A stretch of DNA of 64,000 nt from Ochotona curzoniae. Lineage: Eukaryota; Chordata; Mammalia; Lagomorpha; Ochotonidae. Both the position numbers and the translations under genes were made by a program. Shown here piece after piece: positions 33,001 through 40,264 of the stretch; positions within the stretch are counted from its first letter, which is position 1; every line of letters begins with the position of its first letter. Below the pieces are notes generated by a model, which did no database searches, was not told the DNA's origin, and saw nothing but the letters and a program-made list of their open reading frames with translations. The DNA lies in the NCBI RefSeq assembly GCF_017591425.1, contig NW_024466512.1, forward strand, positions 19,831,501 to 19,895,500, given 5' to 3'.

Positions 33001-36000
33001 TTTCAGTGGGTAGCGTCTACACGGTGTGAGCTGTGCTTACCGGCCTCGTTAGTGTACAGCTTCACTACTGGGGAGAGCACCGCTCAGGACCACCAGTGGC
33101 TATGATTGTGAGTCTCTCAGAGACAGCCAAGTCAGGCAAGATCCCTAAGACCAATCAGCATTCCCCGATGCTGACTGGATCTAGCCATTGCCTGTATGAG
33201 AGTGGGTTTTCAGAGTGAGGCTGTGCTGGAAAGAGGTGAGTGTGTTGCACTCCATCCTGAAATGAGAGGCCCGGATTGGCTGCCTCCTGGCTTGCTGCAC
33301 CCCAGGACACGCCTTCCTGTGGGACCACAGGCAGCCAGCCAGGGCGAGGCATGGCAGGGCTGGGCACTTCCTCCTGTGAATCATAGTGGCTTAGAATGGG
33401 GTGACCAGGAAAGAATAGATCTCCTGCCCCCTCTCCGCGTCACTCCTCCTTCACCAGTGTCTGCCTGTGGGAAGTGGTTATCATGCTGTGTCAATACTTG
33501 TACCTGCACAAGCTTGCCAGCTCCAGCAACTCTCCCACGCTGCCTTGTTTTCATCTCCACAATCCCTAATGAGTTTAGGGAAGGCAAATGTTACCGGTAT
33601 CCCCGTTGTGAAAGTCAAGGGTACAAGCTTTCTTGGCTGTTCCTAAAGCAGCATCATAAGCTTGTTTTATGTGCTGATTTTCATCTTTCTCTTTGCCTCT
33701 CCTTTTTTTTTTTTTTTTTTTTAGATTGACTATTGGCAGCGCACATACTGAAAGTGAAGTCTTGGGTTGCTGCTTCCTTCTTTCCTGAACTGCTTGAGAA
33801 GGAAGCATAGTTACACCTGCCTTTGAGAGTAGAAAATGTTCCAGGGAACAGACTAGATTCACTTCCTTGCTAGCTTTTCCTGGCCATTTTTTCTTTTGTT
33901 TTCACTGTGGTTAGAAGGGAAAAAAACCAACTTAGGACTGTGATGGGTGTTTAGCACTAAAGGTATCTACATTTCATATCAGAGTACCTGGGTTTGAATC
34001 TTGGCTCCAGCTCCTGAGATTCCAACTTCATGTTCATGTGCACCCTGGGAAGCAACTTATGGCTCAAGTAGTTGGGTTTCTGCCATGCACATGGTAAACT
34101 TGGACTGAGTTCATCACTCCTAGCTTCAGCCAAGCTCAGCCCTGGCTGTTTTGGCAATTTGAGGAGCAAACCAGTGGATGGATGGGCATGGTCATTTGTG
34201 TACTCTGTGTGTGTGTGTGTCTGTGTGTGTGTATGTGTTTCTGTCTCTTTTTATTCTCAATCAAGCAAAATTTTTTTAAGTCTAAGATCCAAGAAAATGG
34301 AACTTGGGGAAGTGGAGGCTTGGATCACTTGTGTCTTCTTCAGAAATATAAAAGCACGCCAGGGTGCTTATATGAGTCTGTGATCAGTGTAGAAAGAAGT
34401 GCCTTCCAGTACCACATGACCCTAGCAAGCCAGCTAGCTCTGGGCTAGCCACACAGCCATGAGCTGCACAGCAGGGTCAGAACTGGCTTGACAGGCCAAG
34501 CATGGAAAGCACGTGCTTCATATCAGGAAGAAAATTGTCATAAAATATTTAAAAACTATCCCAAATGCTGATTTGGGAGTATAGATACTACAACTGCAGT
34601 TTTACCTGATTTTTTTTACCTGTTTTTGTAATTTAGGTAACCAGAGAAGACAAAGATCTGCACAGAAAGATCCACCAGATCATCCGCGAAGACTGCCAGA
34701 AGCCACACCGTAAGTTGTACAACGCCGAGGGGACACTGCTTCTGTGAGAGTGCTGGATGCAGGGGCAGGCATGCTGGGGGCTTTCGCAATGATCATGTGG
34801 TCTGGTAGTGGCTGAGGTCCTTGCCCTCTCTGGAGTGAAGGTTAGCCTAGCCAGTCTTGACTTGGGCTGCACATAAGAGTCAGCCGTGGAGCTCCATCAA
34901 GCATGTAGTGGCCAGGTTCCTCCCCTGGGGATTCTGATTCTGTAGGGATTAGGGTGAGGGCTGGAGAGGCAGGCTTCTCTGGTGATGCTGACAGTGAGGA
35001 AGGCCACTGTGCCAGACTATCTTATGCCTTTCTCATTGTCATGTCTTATCTGACTTGTGTTGTTTCATGTTCTATGCTTGTCCCATGTTCGTGTACACAT
35101 CACATTTCCCTGTCCTGTCATCAAGACCTTCTGGTGAATGGTGTCATTCAGTCGTCTTGGAAACTAATAATTTACAAAAGAAATGATTCAGATAATAGTT
35201 TTTGTGGCACTAGATCAGCCCCTAGTGGCTAGACTTGCAAACTGCAACTACTCTAGCATCAACCATTTTCACATTAGTTAGAAGGAACAGAACACATTAG
35301 TCCTATCTTTAAATCCACCAGTCCTAAAGGTGACTTCAAAGTCCACCTTCTGCAAACATACACTAACAATGAGTATTGCACAATACATGATTGATAGGAG
35401 AAATTAAGTAGATAGATCTGTTAATGGGCTTTGCAGTCCTTTCAGCCCATTTCCCTCTACCCTCCCTCTCCCCAAGCCTGGACCTGCCCCAGGATGAGTC
35501 AACGGGTGGGGACCAGGCTATCCCTGGTGTTTATAATGTGATGAACTCGGATCCCACAATAGTGTGACAAGGTGCCTTAAAACAAACTTAGGGCACACTG
35601 TTATTTTCATAAAAGTTCACTTCAGTCAGAAGAGTAAGAGCAAGTTGAGAGTCAGTCGATGCTACCCACACACAGGAGAGCCATGCAGCATGGAATCCTC
35701 AGCCAAGAAGGGATGGGAGATGTTCTCCCCTCAGTCCCAGTTCCTGGCCAGATTTTCATTTTAATCAACACCAAGACAAGATGGTTGAAAGCCTGAATCC
35801 TGAAGGTAGGGGATGAGTGAAAGGAACTCCCTACTTTGTTTCTCAGGAGACCATGGCCTGGAGTAGTTAAGGTGGCAGTGTAGTATCCAGCTGACCAGCC
35901 CTTGCTGAAGCCAGGGTATGGTCCCAGTGGCCAGGCCCTGTGGCTAGTCTAAACAGAAGCCTGAGAGCTGTGAACCCATCACTCACACCATGAACTCCTT

Positions 36001-39000
36001 GGAGCTGAGTTCTGAAGCCCAAGTCTGTGAGTATACCAATGGAAGACTGACAGGACCCTCTCAGAAGATGGCTGTGACCACTGTCTTCATAATGCCCGGA
36101 TCCATGGCATTAGGGAGTGAAGATGATTGGCAATGCATACATGTCTTTAAAAAGCCAAACAGTGCAGAAATGCCCACAGAGAATGCAGACTCACAGCACT
36201 GGACCCAGGCTCTGTTCCGCTCCTGAAGGTGGCGGTGGTTACTACTTTCTTCCACATTTTACTAGAAATACTGCATGTACTTACAAACATATGTGTGTGG
36301 TAAGTAAGTATTGGCATGCAGTACCTCTTGTTCCACAGCTGGTATTTTAAATCTAACAACGGCTTCTAGAGGCCACCTGGCAGCAGTGCCCATACACTTA
36401 TCTAGGTCTCACTGACAGCTACCCAGTATTCTATTCTATGAATAGTGTAACACTTGACCATTTCTTCAACCATCTCATCTGGACCTTTAGCCCATTTCTA
36501 ACCATTCACACAGTAGAGAGCCTTGAGTTTTTCCTTCTCAAGATGGTGGGTAGGTGAACTTGGCATCTTTAATCATTTACAAATTCCTTCTCAGCAAAGG
36601 CTAAACTTTATCAAAATAGTAACTGAGCTGAAGGACCGAGCAGAGCTGGTCTTGAGAAGCAGGACCCTTGTTTGAACCCTAGCTCTGCCACTCAGTAGCT
36701 CTGTGACCTTGGACAGGTATTGGGCCTCAGATTTCAGGTTCTTTGTGTGTGATGGGTTATCGGAGTCAGTGGATTAGGATTTATAAAGCTGTGAGATGAA
36801 ATGCAGCATTTTACTGGAGCTAGAAAGGGTTAAGCAAAATAAACTTATTTCTTAAAGGCCCAGGTAATAGCCTTGACTCTCTAGGCTGGAGGCCCAAAGG
36901 CTGCAGCTCCCCACTGCTTCGTTCAGTATTAATCTGCAAGGAAGCAGATACAGATATAATCTATGTGAGCCTTTTGCACAATTATTATGAAAGCTAAAGT
37001 TAAAGCAATCTGGATTTTGGCTTTACGTGTGGTTGTAACTATGAAAGATTTCCAAAACGAGTTCCACATTGGATATTTCTTCTTAAAACTAACTAACTTA
37101 TTTATTTATTTATTGGAAGGCAGATCCATTGGTTCATTCCTCAAAAGCCCACAGTAGCCAGGGCTGGACTAGGCTGTATGGGAGCCTGAAACGCCATTCA
37201 AGTCTCCCACACAGGTGCAGGAACCCAAGTACTTGGGTCATCCTCTGCTACTTTGCCAAGTACAGAAGCTGGGAGCTGAATTAGAAGCAAATCAGCCAAG
37301 AGTTAAAATGAACCTCTCAGGGGACTCTGGCATGAGTGGCAGCTTAACATTGTGCCACAATGCAAGCCCCCAGAGACGTCTTTTGACTCTGACTCTTCTG
37401 AAAATGTTTCAACCCATAAAAAGGTTGAAAGGTTGGTATAGCAAACAGATGTATACCCTTTACCTGGATTTAGTGAAAAAAAGTTTAGGTTGCACTTTCT
37501 AAGCATAGGAACTTTCCCCTGTTCTCTCACCATATCATTTTCAATTAAAGGAAATGAACATAGCAGTATTTTACTGAGTGATTATTTGTACTATTGGCTT
37601 CTGAAAAGGTGAGGTTTAGGCTAGTGATTGAAGACCATAGCAGATTTTATGGGTTTGATACCCGCCTCTAACTCCAGACACCCACATGAGACCCAAATTG
37701 CATTCCAAGCTCCCAGCTGCAGACCAGCCAGGGCATTTGGAGAAGGCGGCAGTCAATGGAGGCTCTTTTTCTGTCTTAAATAAATTTGAAAACAGTAAGA
37801 GAAAATTTTTAATAGCCCATATGTGTCTAGCTCATATTTATTCTGTGCTTTGGTTGGTACAACTGCATTTTGTGAAAACTGAATATAATACAGTACTACA
37901 CACATTAGAGTGGGGTTTTTTCAACCTATTTATAGGCTTTTTTTTTTTTTAGGAAAATGTTAAAGTGATCTTTTTGCCTTTTAAAAAATATTTCTAGTTG
38001 ACAGATGGTGATTGTGTGTGGTATAGCATGACATTTCAGTCTGTGTATGCAGTGTGTAAGGCTCAGGACAGTTAGTGTGTCTGTCACCTCAGAGCTGTCA
38101 GTTCTTTGTGTTGGAACATTGAGCATTCTCCTTATTCACTATTTTTAAATATTCAATTAATTATCTCAGATTTCATGGTCTTTTGGAGTTAAATCACATC
38201 TGAGATTTATCTTAATATGATTTGAGTTTCAGAATATTAGCTTCTTTGGCTTCTTCCAATGAGATTCATGTAAAAATACTTGTAAAGTGGAAGGCACGGT
38301 GACTATTATTCCCAGAGCTGGAGTCCTCTGCTCTCTGTGGAGACCCCAGCTTGTCCCAGCAGCAGTCAAGTGAGACTGCCACAGCCATTGCAGGGAGCTC
38401 ACTGGCTTCTACTGCTTGTCCTATTGTGTAATCATTTCCCATCCCAAGAAGAGCCCTTGTTGATATTTCCTGTGTGACTGGAATGTCAGTTTTCAAGCAG
38501 TTTCACCAGACAATCCTCAGACAGCAGAATAGCTTTTAGCATAAATCCCAGGGATTTGGCTAATAAACACCAAGTGTGCCTGTGAACTTAAGCACTCAGG
38601 ACTTAGGACATCTAAGGTGGAAGGGAAGCAGCACTGAAGTACATGGTGACCCCTACACTGTGTGTGGCAGGATGTGTTGACCTCTGCCCTCAGCCCTGTG
38701 GCTCTCCCTGCTTGTCTGTTTCCCAGGAAGGAGAGACACTTCTGTAAAGCCAGTCTTGGCTAGTGCCTGGACCGGGTAATGAATATGAAGATGGAATCAT
38801 AGTGGTTCCTAAGCTTTACCTGCCATGGCTCTTCTATCTACTCCCCACCAGGTGAAGGGTGTCGTTTTAGCCCCACTTTGCTCACAGTCATAAAACCAGG
38901 ACTCATATTCAGATTCAGTTTCGGCTGTCTGTCCTTTCTATGTGCATCTGCTTTCCCAGTGCTCTGCATACTGTAGGTGTTCAGAAATCTCTATCAAGTA

Positions 39001-40264
39001 ATGGTGAAGAAAAGTCTTTAGAGATGAGACCAAGAATATTGGTCCAGAGGAGTAGTGAGTGCATGCTGCCACTAGAGGTCGTAATTTAGCATCTCTGTAA
39101 GCCAGGGCTGAGAAGTTCTCTGTGCCTCCAGCTAACCTCCCCCTGTTAAGGGAGAACACTGAAGCTTGGGGACTCTGTGATCTCCCTAAGGCTAAAATGT
39201 GTCTTGGACCTCAAACCAGACCTTTGTGGAGCCCTAAACAGTTAATTATCTGAAAACAGTACTTGGTGACCTCAGATGCCCAGTGCTGGGGTTTGATGGT
39301 GAGAGGCCTAGCCAGGCTGCTCTGGCAGGGAGTTTGGCAGGGCAAGAATTGGAGAAGACTTGCTTCCACCAGTGGCACCTGAGTTTGGTTCAGTGTTAGA
39401 AATGCTTTTTACATCATGATCCAACAAATTGCAGAATTCTAATGCATAGTATGTATATGTGTGTATACATAATGAAAGTCTCACAAAATCAGACTTATAA
39501 TGCAGTGCATTCTGTAGTGTTCTAAGCTCATCCTTTTTTGGCCTGTGTGGTAAGAAAAAGCATGTTGATGACTGAGTCCTCTCTGCAGAGGTCACTGACT
39601 GAAGTTTGATCATTCTGAGCATATATCCTCAGCAGTCTTAATTTTGGGAAGAGGATAAGAGATTCCTGGGTACAGCTGCTGGACAAGACTTGTTGGAAGC
39701 CCTGCAGGGAGGAAAGAGAGAGGCCCAAGGCAAGAAGTCTCTCCCACCAGGGCAGCCTGGCCAACTGGGGCCTTATCACTGATCACGTGCACATTGGCGT
39801 GTCACTGCACAGAGTAAAAATGCCCATCAAGCCCTGGAATTGCAGGACTGTGCATAGGAAGTCATCACTCAGGACCCTCTGAGGGTTAAGGTCAGCATCC
39901 CCAAGCAGTGGCCTGTGTGGCCGTGCTGACAAAAGGGGCCTGAGAACAGGGTCTGTTTTTATGAGCCTCTAGACCAGGGTATCTCAAACACAAATGCACA
40001 GAGGAACCCTCTGAGGATCCTGTCAGTGCAGGTGCCGAGTCAGAAGGTGTGGATCAGGGCCTGATGCCAGTATGCAAGCTGAGCCCCTTGCCCTTTGTCC
40101 TTGCAGTTGCGGAGAAGGGCTGCCACTTGCGGCACATCCTGGCCTGTGCTCGCCTGAATCTCAGCGTGGACCTGAGTGAGGCTGTGCTGCAGCGGGTGCT
40201 GGAGCTGCTGGAGGACCAGAGTGACGTGGTCAGCACGTTGGAGCACTACTACGTGGCGTTCTGA
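6654..40264 (+). CDS. STN1: STN1, CST complex subunit (nine coding exons, spliced)
   Basis: Join 6654-6837, 12482-12577, 16073-16141, 23893-24060, 24717-24840, 27044-27215, 32056-32178, 34637-34709, 40107-40264: 1167 nt, 388 residues plus TGA. All introns are GT..AG and phases close. The product aligns along its length with human STN1 (recalled): the [10 protein letters not shown] motif at about 34-43, ICWKK in the OB fold, EIGD at about 147-150, then two C-terminal winged helices (about 211-388). STN1 joins CTC1 and TEN1 in CST, a nuclear RPA-like single-strand DNA binder that recruits DNA polymerase alpha-primase for telomeric C-strand fill-in and replication rescue. Arg155 and Asp177 match human Arg135 and Asp157, the positions changed in Coats plus, and both are kept. 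The N-terminus is 17 residues longer than human because the human start position is GTG. The gene looks intact. No other gene lies in the window. Confidence 0.96.
7262..7365 (+). repeat. L2 LINE 3' terminal fragment
   Basis: TATGTCTTGTTCACCTTTGT followed by an AGCACC..GTGGAGTG ending matches the L2 3' terminus. Confidence 0.6.
7457..7783 (-). repeat. CSINE, full length
   Basis: T-run, ATTTGAAAGGCAGAGCTAC, GGTTCACTACCCAAATG, CTGCTTTCCCAGGTGCATTAG and a CCACAGCACTAGCCCC head. A C-run (7447-7456) abuts the tail. Confidence 0.88.
8818..9111 (-). repeat. CSINE, internally shortened
   Basis: T-rich tail, GAAAGGCAGATGTAC, CAAAGCCAGGAGCTTCTTCC, then directly to AGGATCCCAAGGC (about 25 bp of body missing), ending CATGTCGGCCCC. 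Confidence 0.85.
9961..10275 (-). repeat. CSINE, old
   Basis: TTATGATTTATCTATTTATG tail, GAAGAGTTACAGAGAGAG, TCTTCCAGGTCTTCC, TTAACAGAGAGCT and a CACCACATGGCTGG head. Confidence 0.8.
11090..11325 (+). mobile_element. L1 LINE 3' UTR end
   Basis: Starts near TGTTGACAATAGGATGCTGG, has the purine-rich GGGAGGGAGAGGGGGAG block and ends TGTGGAATTGTATCATGAAA before an A-rich tail. The same ordered blocks recur at 56305-56500 and, inverted, at 21.05 kb, so they define one L1 3' end family. Confidence 0.7.
11533..11669. mobile_element. Short non-autonomous TIR element, copy A
   Basis: One end reads GGTCTTCAAAAAGTTGGAAAAT and the other is a degenerate inverse (TTTTTCTAAGTACCCCC). The same ends flank the element at 26.56-26.96 kb. 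The interior is T/A-rich. A DNA-transposon (MITE-like) origin is inferred from the inverted ends; the family is not named. Confidence 0.5.
11764..12000 (-). repeat. Composite CSINE: sense head joined to antisense body
   Basis: 11764-11810 reads as a sense CSINE head (CCTGGCACAGTAGCTTAGTGG). From about 11830 the sequence is antisense body (CCAGGAGCTGGGAACTCC, CATGTTAATAGCAGGGAACTGG). No antisense tail is present. Confidence 0.65.
12011..12290 (-). repeat. CSINE, nearly full length
   Basis: TTTTTTAAGG tail, ATTTGAAAGAGTTGTAAAG, GGTTCATTCCCCAGATGGCT, CATGTGGGATGCCAGC and a CCACAATGCTAGCCCC head. It lies 190 bp before exon 3. Confidence 0.87.
12482..12577 (+). CDS. STN1: STN1 exon 3 (OB fold)
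   Basis: The acceptor is TTTTAAATTTTAG ending at 12481 and the donor is GTAAGA at 12578. It encodes [19 protein letters not shown] and then [12 protein letters not shown], close to human STN1, phase 1 to 1. This forms the first strands of the OB fold. Confidence 0.95.
13438..13690 (-). repeat. CSINE, old, donor of an inverted copy
   Basis: T-rich tail, GGTTGATTCCCCAGTGCCCA, CAATAGCCAGGACC and a degenerate 5' half with CTAATATGGGAATG. Its distal 13651-13730 segment recurs inverted at 14337-14416. Confidence 0.7.
13905..13975 (-). repeat. L2/MIR-class 3' fragment
   Basis: TTCAGCAAACATTTGCCAAG then GAACCAAGCTGTGGC resembles the inverse of an L2 3' terminus. Confidence 0.4.
14020..14185 (-). 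repeat. Possible MIR SINE, very old
   Basis: Order of pieces (TTTACATTCTAATTTCATG, CTTTGTACATCAGAGAACTG, GATTATAAGTCCCATTTCC) fits an inverted MIR core, but divergence is high. Confidence 0.35.
14226..14520 (-). repeat. CSINE interrupted by an inverted 80-bp patch
   Basis: Antisense CSINE from AAGATTATTTATTTATTTC to CCAGGCTAAAGACTGAAGG. It is broken at about 14337-14416 and resumes at GGTCTTCCATGTGAAGGG through CCAGGAAGCATTAACGGGAA. The inserted 80 bp is the reverse complement of 13651-13730 with eight mismatches and no gap. Confidence 0.82.
15327..15585 (-). repeat. CSINE, 5' truncated
   Basis: AAAAGATTTATTGGAAAGTCAG, TGGTTCACTCCCCAGGTGGC, TGCTTTCCCAGGCCACAAGC. Ends at AGCTGGGATAGAAACTGG without the head. 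Confidence 0.88.
16073..16141 (+). CDS. STN1: STN1 exon 4 (OB fold)
   Basis: A 12-T polypyrimidine tract and ACAG precede 16073, and the donor is GTATCT at 16142. It encodes [15 protein letters not shown] followed by SRSTESSP. The tail after CWKK differs from human and is longer, in what should be an OB-fold loop. Phase 1 to 1. Confidence 0.94.
17226..17525 (-). repeat. CSINE, old
   Basis: GTTTTGAAAGGTAGGGTTACAG, GCTGGTTTACTCCCAGTA, ACTCATGTGGGTGAC and a CCATGCCACAGTGTAGGCC head. Confidence 0.8.
17548..17630 (+). mobile_element. Short L1 3' terminal fragment
   Basis: GGGAGGGGCAGGGAAATCCC then TGCTATGGAATTATCCTAAA parallels the L1 3' end at 11.25 kb. Confidence 0.45.
17652..17952 (+). repeat. 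CSINE, full length
   Basis: GGGCTGGCATTGTGGCACAG head, GGGAAAGCAATGAAAG, CCCACATGGGAGACC, TTTAAATAAATATCTCTTT tail. Confidence 0.87.
18104..18411 (-). repeat. CSINE, full length, pika-type
   Basis: AAGGATTTATTATTTTTATATG, GAAAGTCAGATTTACAGAGA, CCCACCTGGGTGTAGGGTCC, CCCATATGGGATCC and a CTACCACACCGGGCCC head. Confidence 0.92.
19428..19725 (+). repeat. CSINE, old subfamily
   Basis: CACCCTGGGAGGCAGCAAGC, AATGGCTCAAGTGC, GCCTGACCTAGCCCCAGC and an ACAAATAAAAAG tail. Confidence 0.82.
20022..20348 (-). repeat. CSINE, full length, pika-type
   Basis: TTTAAAGATTTATTCTATTT, ACAAAGTCAAATATACGGAG, CCCACGTGGGTGCAGGGTCC, CCACCACGCTAGACCC head. Low divergence from the local young type. Confidence 0.93.
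20797..21023 (-). repeat. CSINE with internal deletion
   Basis: Normal tail and first half, but GGGTCTCTCC joins directly to CATATGGGATCCCAGAACATGC, skipping about 100 bp (the CAGGCCACAAGC block), then the CTAGGCTCCGTGCCAGGACC head. Confidence 0.85.
21050..21920 (-). mobile_element. L1 LINE, rearranged: ORF2 piece fused to duplicated 3' UTR
   Basis: Minus-strand L1. Its 3' tail is a (GAT)n tract on the + strand (21068-21097). Next comes the 3' UTR (CCCTTACTCCCTTTCCAAG on plus). A roughly 130-bp unit beginning CTGGATATGATAGTCT occurs twice, at about 21343 and 21471. From about 21755 the sequence resembles ORF2 (GATATGTCTCCTGTAGGCAA, CCATTTACATTCAGGGTTAA), so much of the ORF2 3' half is missing. 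No coding capacity remains. Confidence 0.72.
21068..21097. repeat. (GAT)n microsatellite at L1 tail
   Basis: Nine or so perfect GAT repeats at the 3' terminus of the minus-strand L1. Confidence 0.95.
22118..22430 (+). repeat. CSINE, full length
   Basis: GAGGCTGTGGCTGTGGCACTG head, CTGGGAAAGCAGCAGAAG, GTGTGGGAGACCTGGATG, CACATAAATAAGTCTTTTT tail. Confidence 0.87.
22448..22575 (-). repeat. MIR SINE fragment
   Basis: GTCTGTCCAAGATCACCCCA then CAGTGGAAGATAAACTGAGATTC matches the inverted MIR core (CCAAGGTCACACAGC region). Confidence 0.55.
22806..22990 (+). repeat. MIR SINE
   Basis: GGTCACATGACCTGG, TTGCTTGACCTCTC, GATTTCCTCATCTGTAACAG and AATAAATAGGCGTAACTGG follow the MIR core order. Confidence 0.65.
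23011..23325 (-). repeat. CSINE, old, pyrimidine-rich tail
   Basis: CTTTCTTTATTCTTTCTTTG tail, GAAAGGTGGGGAGACACAG, GTTGCTGGTTCAGTCTCCAA and a GCCACACACCTGCC head. Confidence 0.8.
23893..24060 (+). CDS. STN1: STN1 exon 5 (OB fold)
   Basis: Acceptor GACAG ends at 23892 and the donor is GTAAGC at 24061. It encodes [16 protein letters not shown] through the basic linker helix to EREIHATTY. Arg155 (human Arg135) is present. A second AG at 23897-23898 lies in frame and would drop residues Ala-Gln, giving a product nearer the human length. Phase 1 to 1. Confidence 0.94.
24061..24716 (+). other. STN1: STN1 intron 5
   Basis: A 656-bp intron with GTAAGC donor and TTGTCAG acceptor. No repeat family recognised. 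Exon 5 and exon 6 thus form a close pair. Confidence 0.85.
24717..24840 (+). CDS. STN1: STN1 exon 6 (end of OB fold)
   Basis: Acceptor TTGTCAG ends at 24716 and the donor is GTAAGT at 24841. It encodes [19 protein letters not shown], then [20 protein letters not shown]. Asp177 (human Asp157, near the TEN1-binding and OB core) is kept. Phase 1 to 2. Confidence 0.95.
25410..25695 (-). repeat. CSINE, old, truncated tail
   Basis: CTTATAGAGAGACAGAGGCA, TGGTTCACTACCCAAATGCC, AGGTCTTCCATGTGGGT and a TAACTGCTAGATCGAGTACC head. Confidence 0.75.
25880..26206 (+). repeat. CSINE, young, full length
   Basis: GGGCCCGGCGCCGTGGCCTA head with an intact A box, B box GGTTCTAATCCC, and an AATAAATAAATAAATC tail. 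A perfect 14-bp A-rich duplication flanks it (25865-25878 and 26207-26220). This copy is closest to a master sequence here and marks the pika-type subfamily. Confidence 0.96.
26515..26544. repeat. (AT)n microsatellite
   Basis: Alternating AT broken by one C, next to the left end of the TIR element. Confidence 0.9.
26562..26957. mobile_element. Non-autonomous TIR element, copy B, split by a CSINE
   Basis: The left end GTCTTGAAAAAGTTTATAG..AAAATG and the right end (26930-26955, CATTTTCCATGAACTTTTTG) are inverse of each other over about 25 bp. The CSINE at 26619-26906 sits between them. Without it the element is about 110 bp. MITE-like; family unnamed. Confidence 0.6.
26619..26906 (-). repeat. 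CSINE nested in TIR element
   Basis: TTTTTTTTTAATATCCTTAT tail, TGCTGGTTTACACCCAAATG, TGTGCATTGGCAGGAAGCTG and a CTAAACCAAACCGGCACCCC head. Confidence 0.82.
27044..27215 (+). CDS. STN1: STN1 exon 7 (start of first winged helix)
   Basis: The acceptor is a tandem CAGCAG at 27038-27043. The exon begins at 27044 (length matches human) or 27041 (one extra Ser). The donor is GTGAGT at 27216. It encodes [20 protein letters not shown], then the [18 protein letters not shown] segment of the first winged-helix region. Phase 2 to 0. Confidence 0.93.
27860..28085 (+). repeat. L2 LINE 3' end
   Basis: CTCAGCTGAAATGTCACTTT, CTTCCCTGACCATCTG and AAGGCCTATGACAGTGCTGG fit the L2 3' end. Confidence 0.62.
28125..28470 (+). 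repeat. Probable old DNA-transposon relic
   Basis: Ends with GGCCATGGGTAACTGAAACC then AGAAAACGAAGC, a pattern I associate with Tigger-type relics. The family assignment is weak. Confidence 0.35.
30861..31183 (+). repeat. CSINE, full length, with target duplication
   Basis: AGGCCAGGTGGCCTCGTGGC head to AATAAATAAGTCTTTTT tail. AAATTATAACTATC (30847-30860) and AAATTATGACTATC (31200-31213) are the flanking duplication, with an impure A-rich tail before the second copy. Confidence 0.93.
31303..31425 (-). repeat. L2 LINE 3' end
   Basis: TTCACAAAGATTTCACTGGT, TGCTGTGTACCAGGGAGGAG and AGTCCCTGGCTCCAGAAAC match the inverse of the L2 3' terminus. Confidence 0.55.
32056..32178 (+). CDS. STN1: STN1 exon 8 (winged helix)
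   Basis: Acceptor CATTACAG ends at 32055 and the donor is GTGAGT at 32179. It encodes [20 protein letters not shown], then [21 protein letters not shown]. This is the best conserved C-terminal stretch, nearly residue for residue with human. Phase 0 to 0. Confidence 0.96.
32246..32547 (-). repeat. CSINE
   Basis: TTTTAAGATTTTATTTACTTG, GGTTCACTCCCCAAATAGCC, ACTGCTTTCCCAGGGACATTAG and a GTGCTACACCAGCCAC head. Starts about 70 bp after exon 8. Confidence 0.87.
32751..32945 (+). repeat. MER20-like hAT DNA transposon
   Basis: GGGGTTCTTCAGCCTCAG, GTCCTGTGCAGTGTAGGA, GGGACAACTGAAGGTATC and TCTCCAGACATTACCCATGT follow MER20 in order. MER20 copies serve as enhancers of decidual genes in other mammals; no such role is shown here. 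Confidence 0.68.
33937..34278 (+). repeat. CSINE, old subfamily, with (GT)n in tail
   Basis: TGGGTGTTTAGCACTAAAGG head, CACCCTGGGAAGCAACTTATG, CAGCCCTGGCTGTTTTGGCA, then a (GT)n tract at 34204-34236 where the TC-rich region normally lies. Confidence 0.8.
34637..34709 (+). CDS. STN1: STN1 exon 9 (linker into second winged helix)
   Basis: Acceptor TGTAATTTAG ends at 34636 and the donor is GTAAGT at 34710. It encodes [20 protein letters not shown], then QKPH. Phase 0 to 1. Confidence 0.95.
34855..34993 (+). repeat. MER5A-like hAT DNA transposon
   Basis: GGGCTGCACATAAGAGTCAG, GGGGATTCTGATTCTGTAGG, TCTCTGGTGATGCTGACAG parallel MER5A. Confidence 0.6.
36638..36790 (+). repeat. MIR SINE
   Basis: TTTGAACCCTAGCTCTGCCA, CTCAGTAGCTCTGTGACCTT and GGACAGGTATTGGGCCTCAG are the classic MIR core in order. 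Confidence 0.82.
37085..37371 (-). repeat. CSINE
   Basis: CTTATTTATTTATTTATTGG tail, GGTTCATTCCTCAAAAGCCC, CAAGTCTCCCACACAGGTGC and a GCCACAATGCAAGCCCCC head. Confidence 0.85.
37608..37790 (+). repeat. CSINE, shortened and diverged
   Basis: Head-like start, GGGTTTGATACCCGCCTC, CACCCACATGAGACCCAAAT and a CTTAAATAAATTTG tail; the middle body is missing. Confidence 0.6.
39975..40070 (+). repeat. MER5A-like fragment just before exon 10
   Basis: CCAGGGTATCTCAAACACAAATG, AGAGGAACCCTCTGAGGATC and CCGAGTCAGAAGGTGTGGAT resemble the first half of MER5A. It ends about 35 bp before the exon 10 acceptor. Confidence 0.5.
40107..40264 (+). CDS. STN1: STN1 exon 10, coding part and stop
   Basis: Acceptor CCTTGCAG ends at 40106. 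It encodes [20 protein letters not shown], then [20 protein letters not shown] and the terminal EHYYVAF before TGA at 40262-40264. The ending matches the human HYY.AF terminus. Residues HLA replace human NHM just after the junction. Confidence 0.96.

Larger units (their letters stand above)
32179..34636 (+). other. STN1: STN1 intron 8
   Basis: 2.46 kb. Contains two CSINEs, a MER20-like transposon, a T-run at 33701-33722 and a (GT)n tract at 34204-34236. 33000-33700 is unique; the 177-aa ORF across it has no homology and ends in the T-run. Confidence 0.7.
34710..40106 (+). other. STN1: STN1 intron 9
   Basis: 5.4 kb with few CSINEs. Contains MER5A-like and MIR relics. Unrecognised stretches: 34994-36637, 36791-37084 and 37791-39974. 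Small MIR/L2-like hints near 38850-38910 and 39150-39230 are too weak to list. No additional exon is supported. Confidence 0.65.

Noticed and set aside
33196..33729. 177-aa open frame in STN1 intron 8
   Set aside because: No homology, no splice context, low-complexity end running into a T-run; lies between two verified exons.
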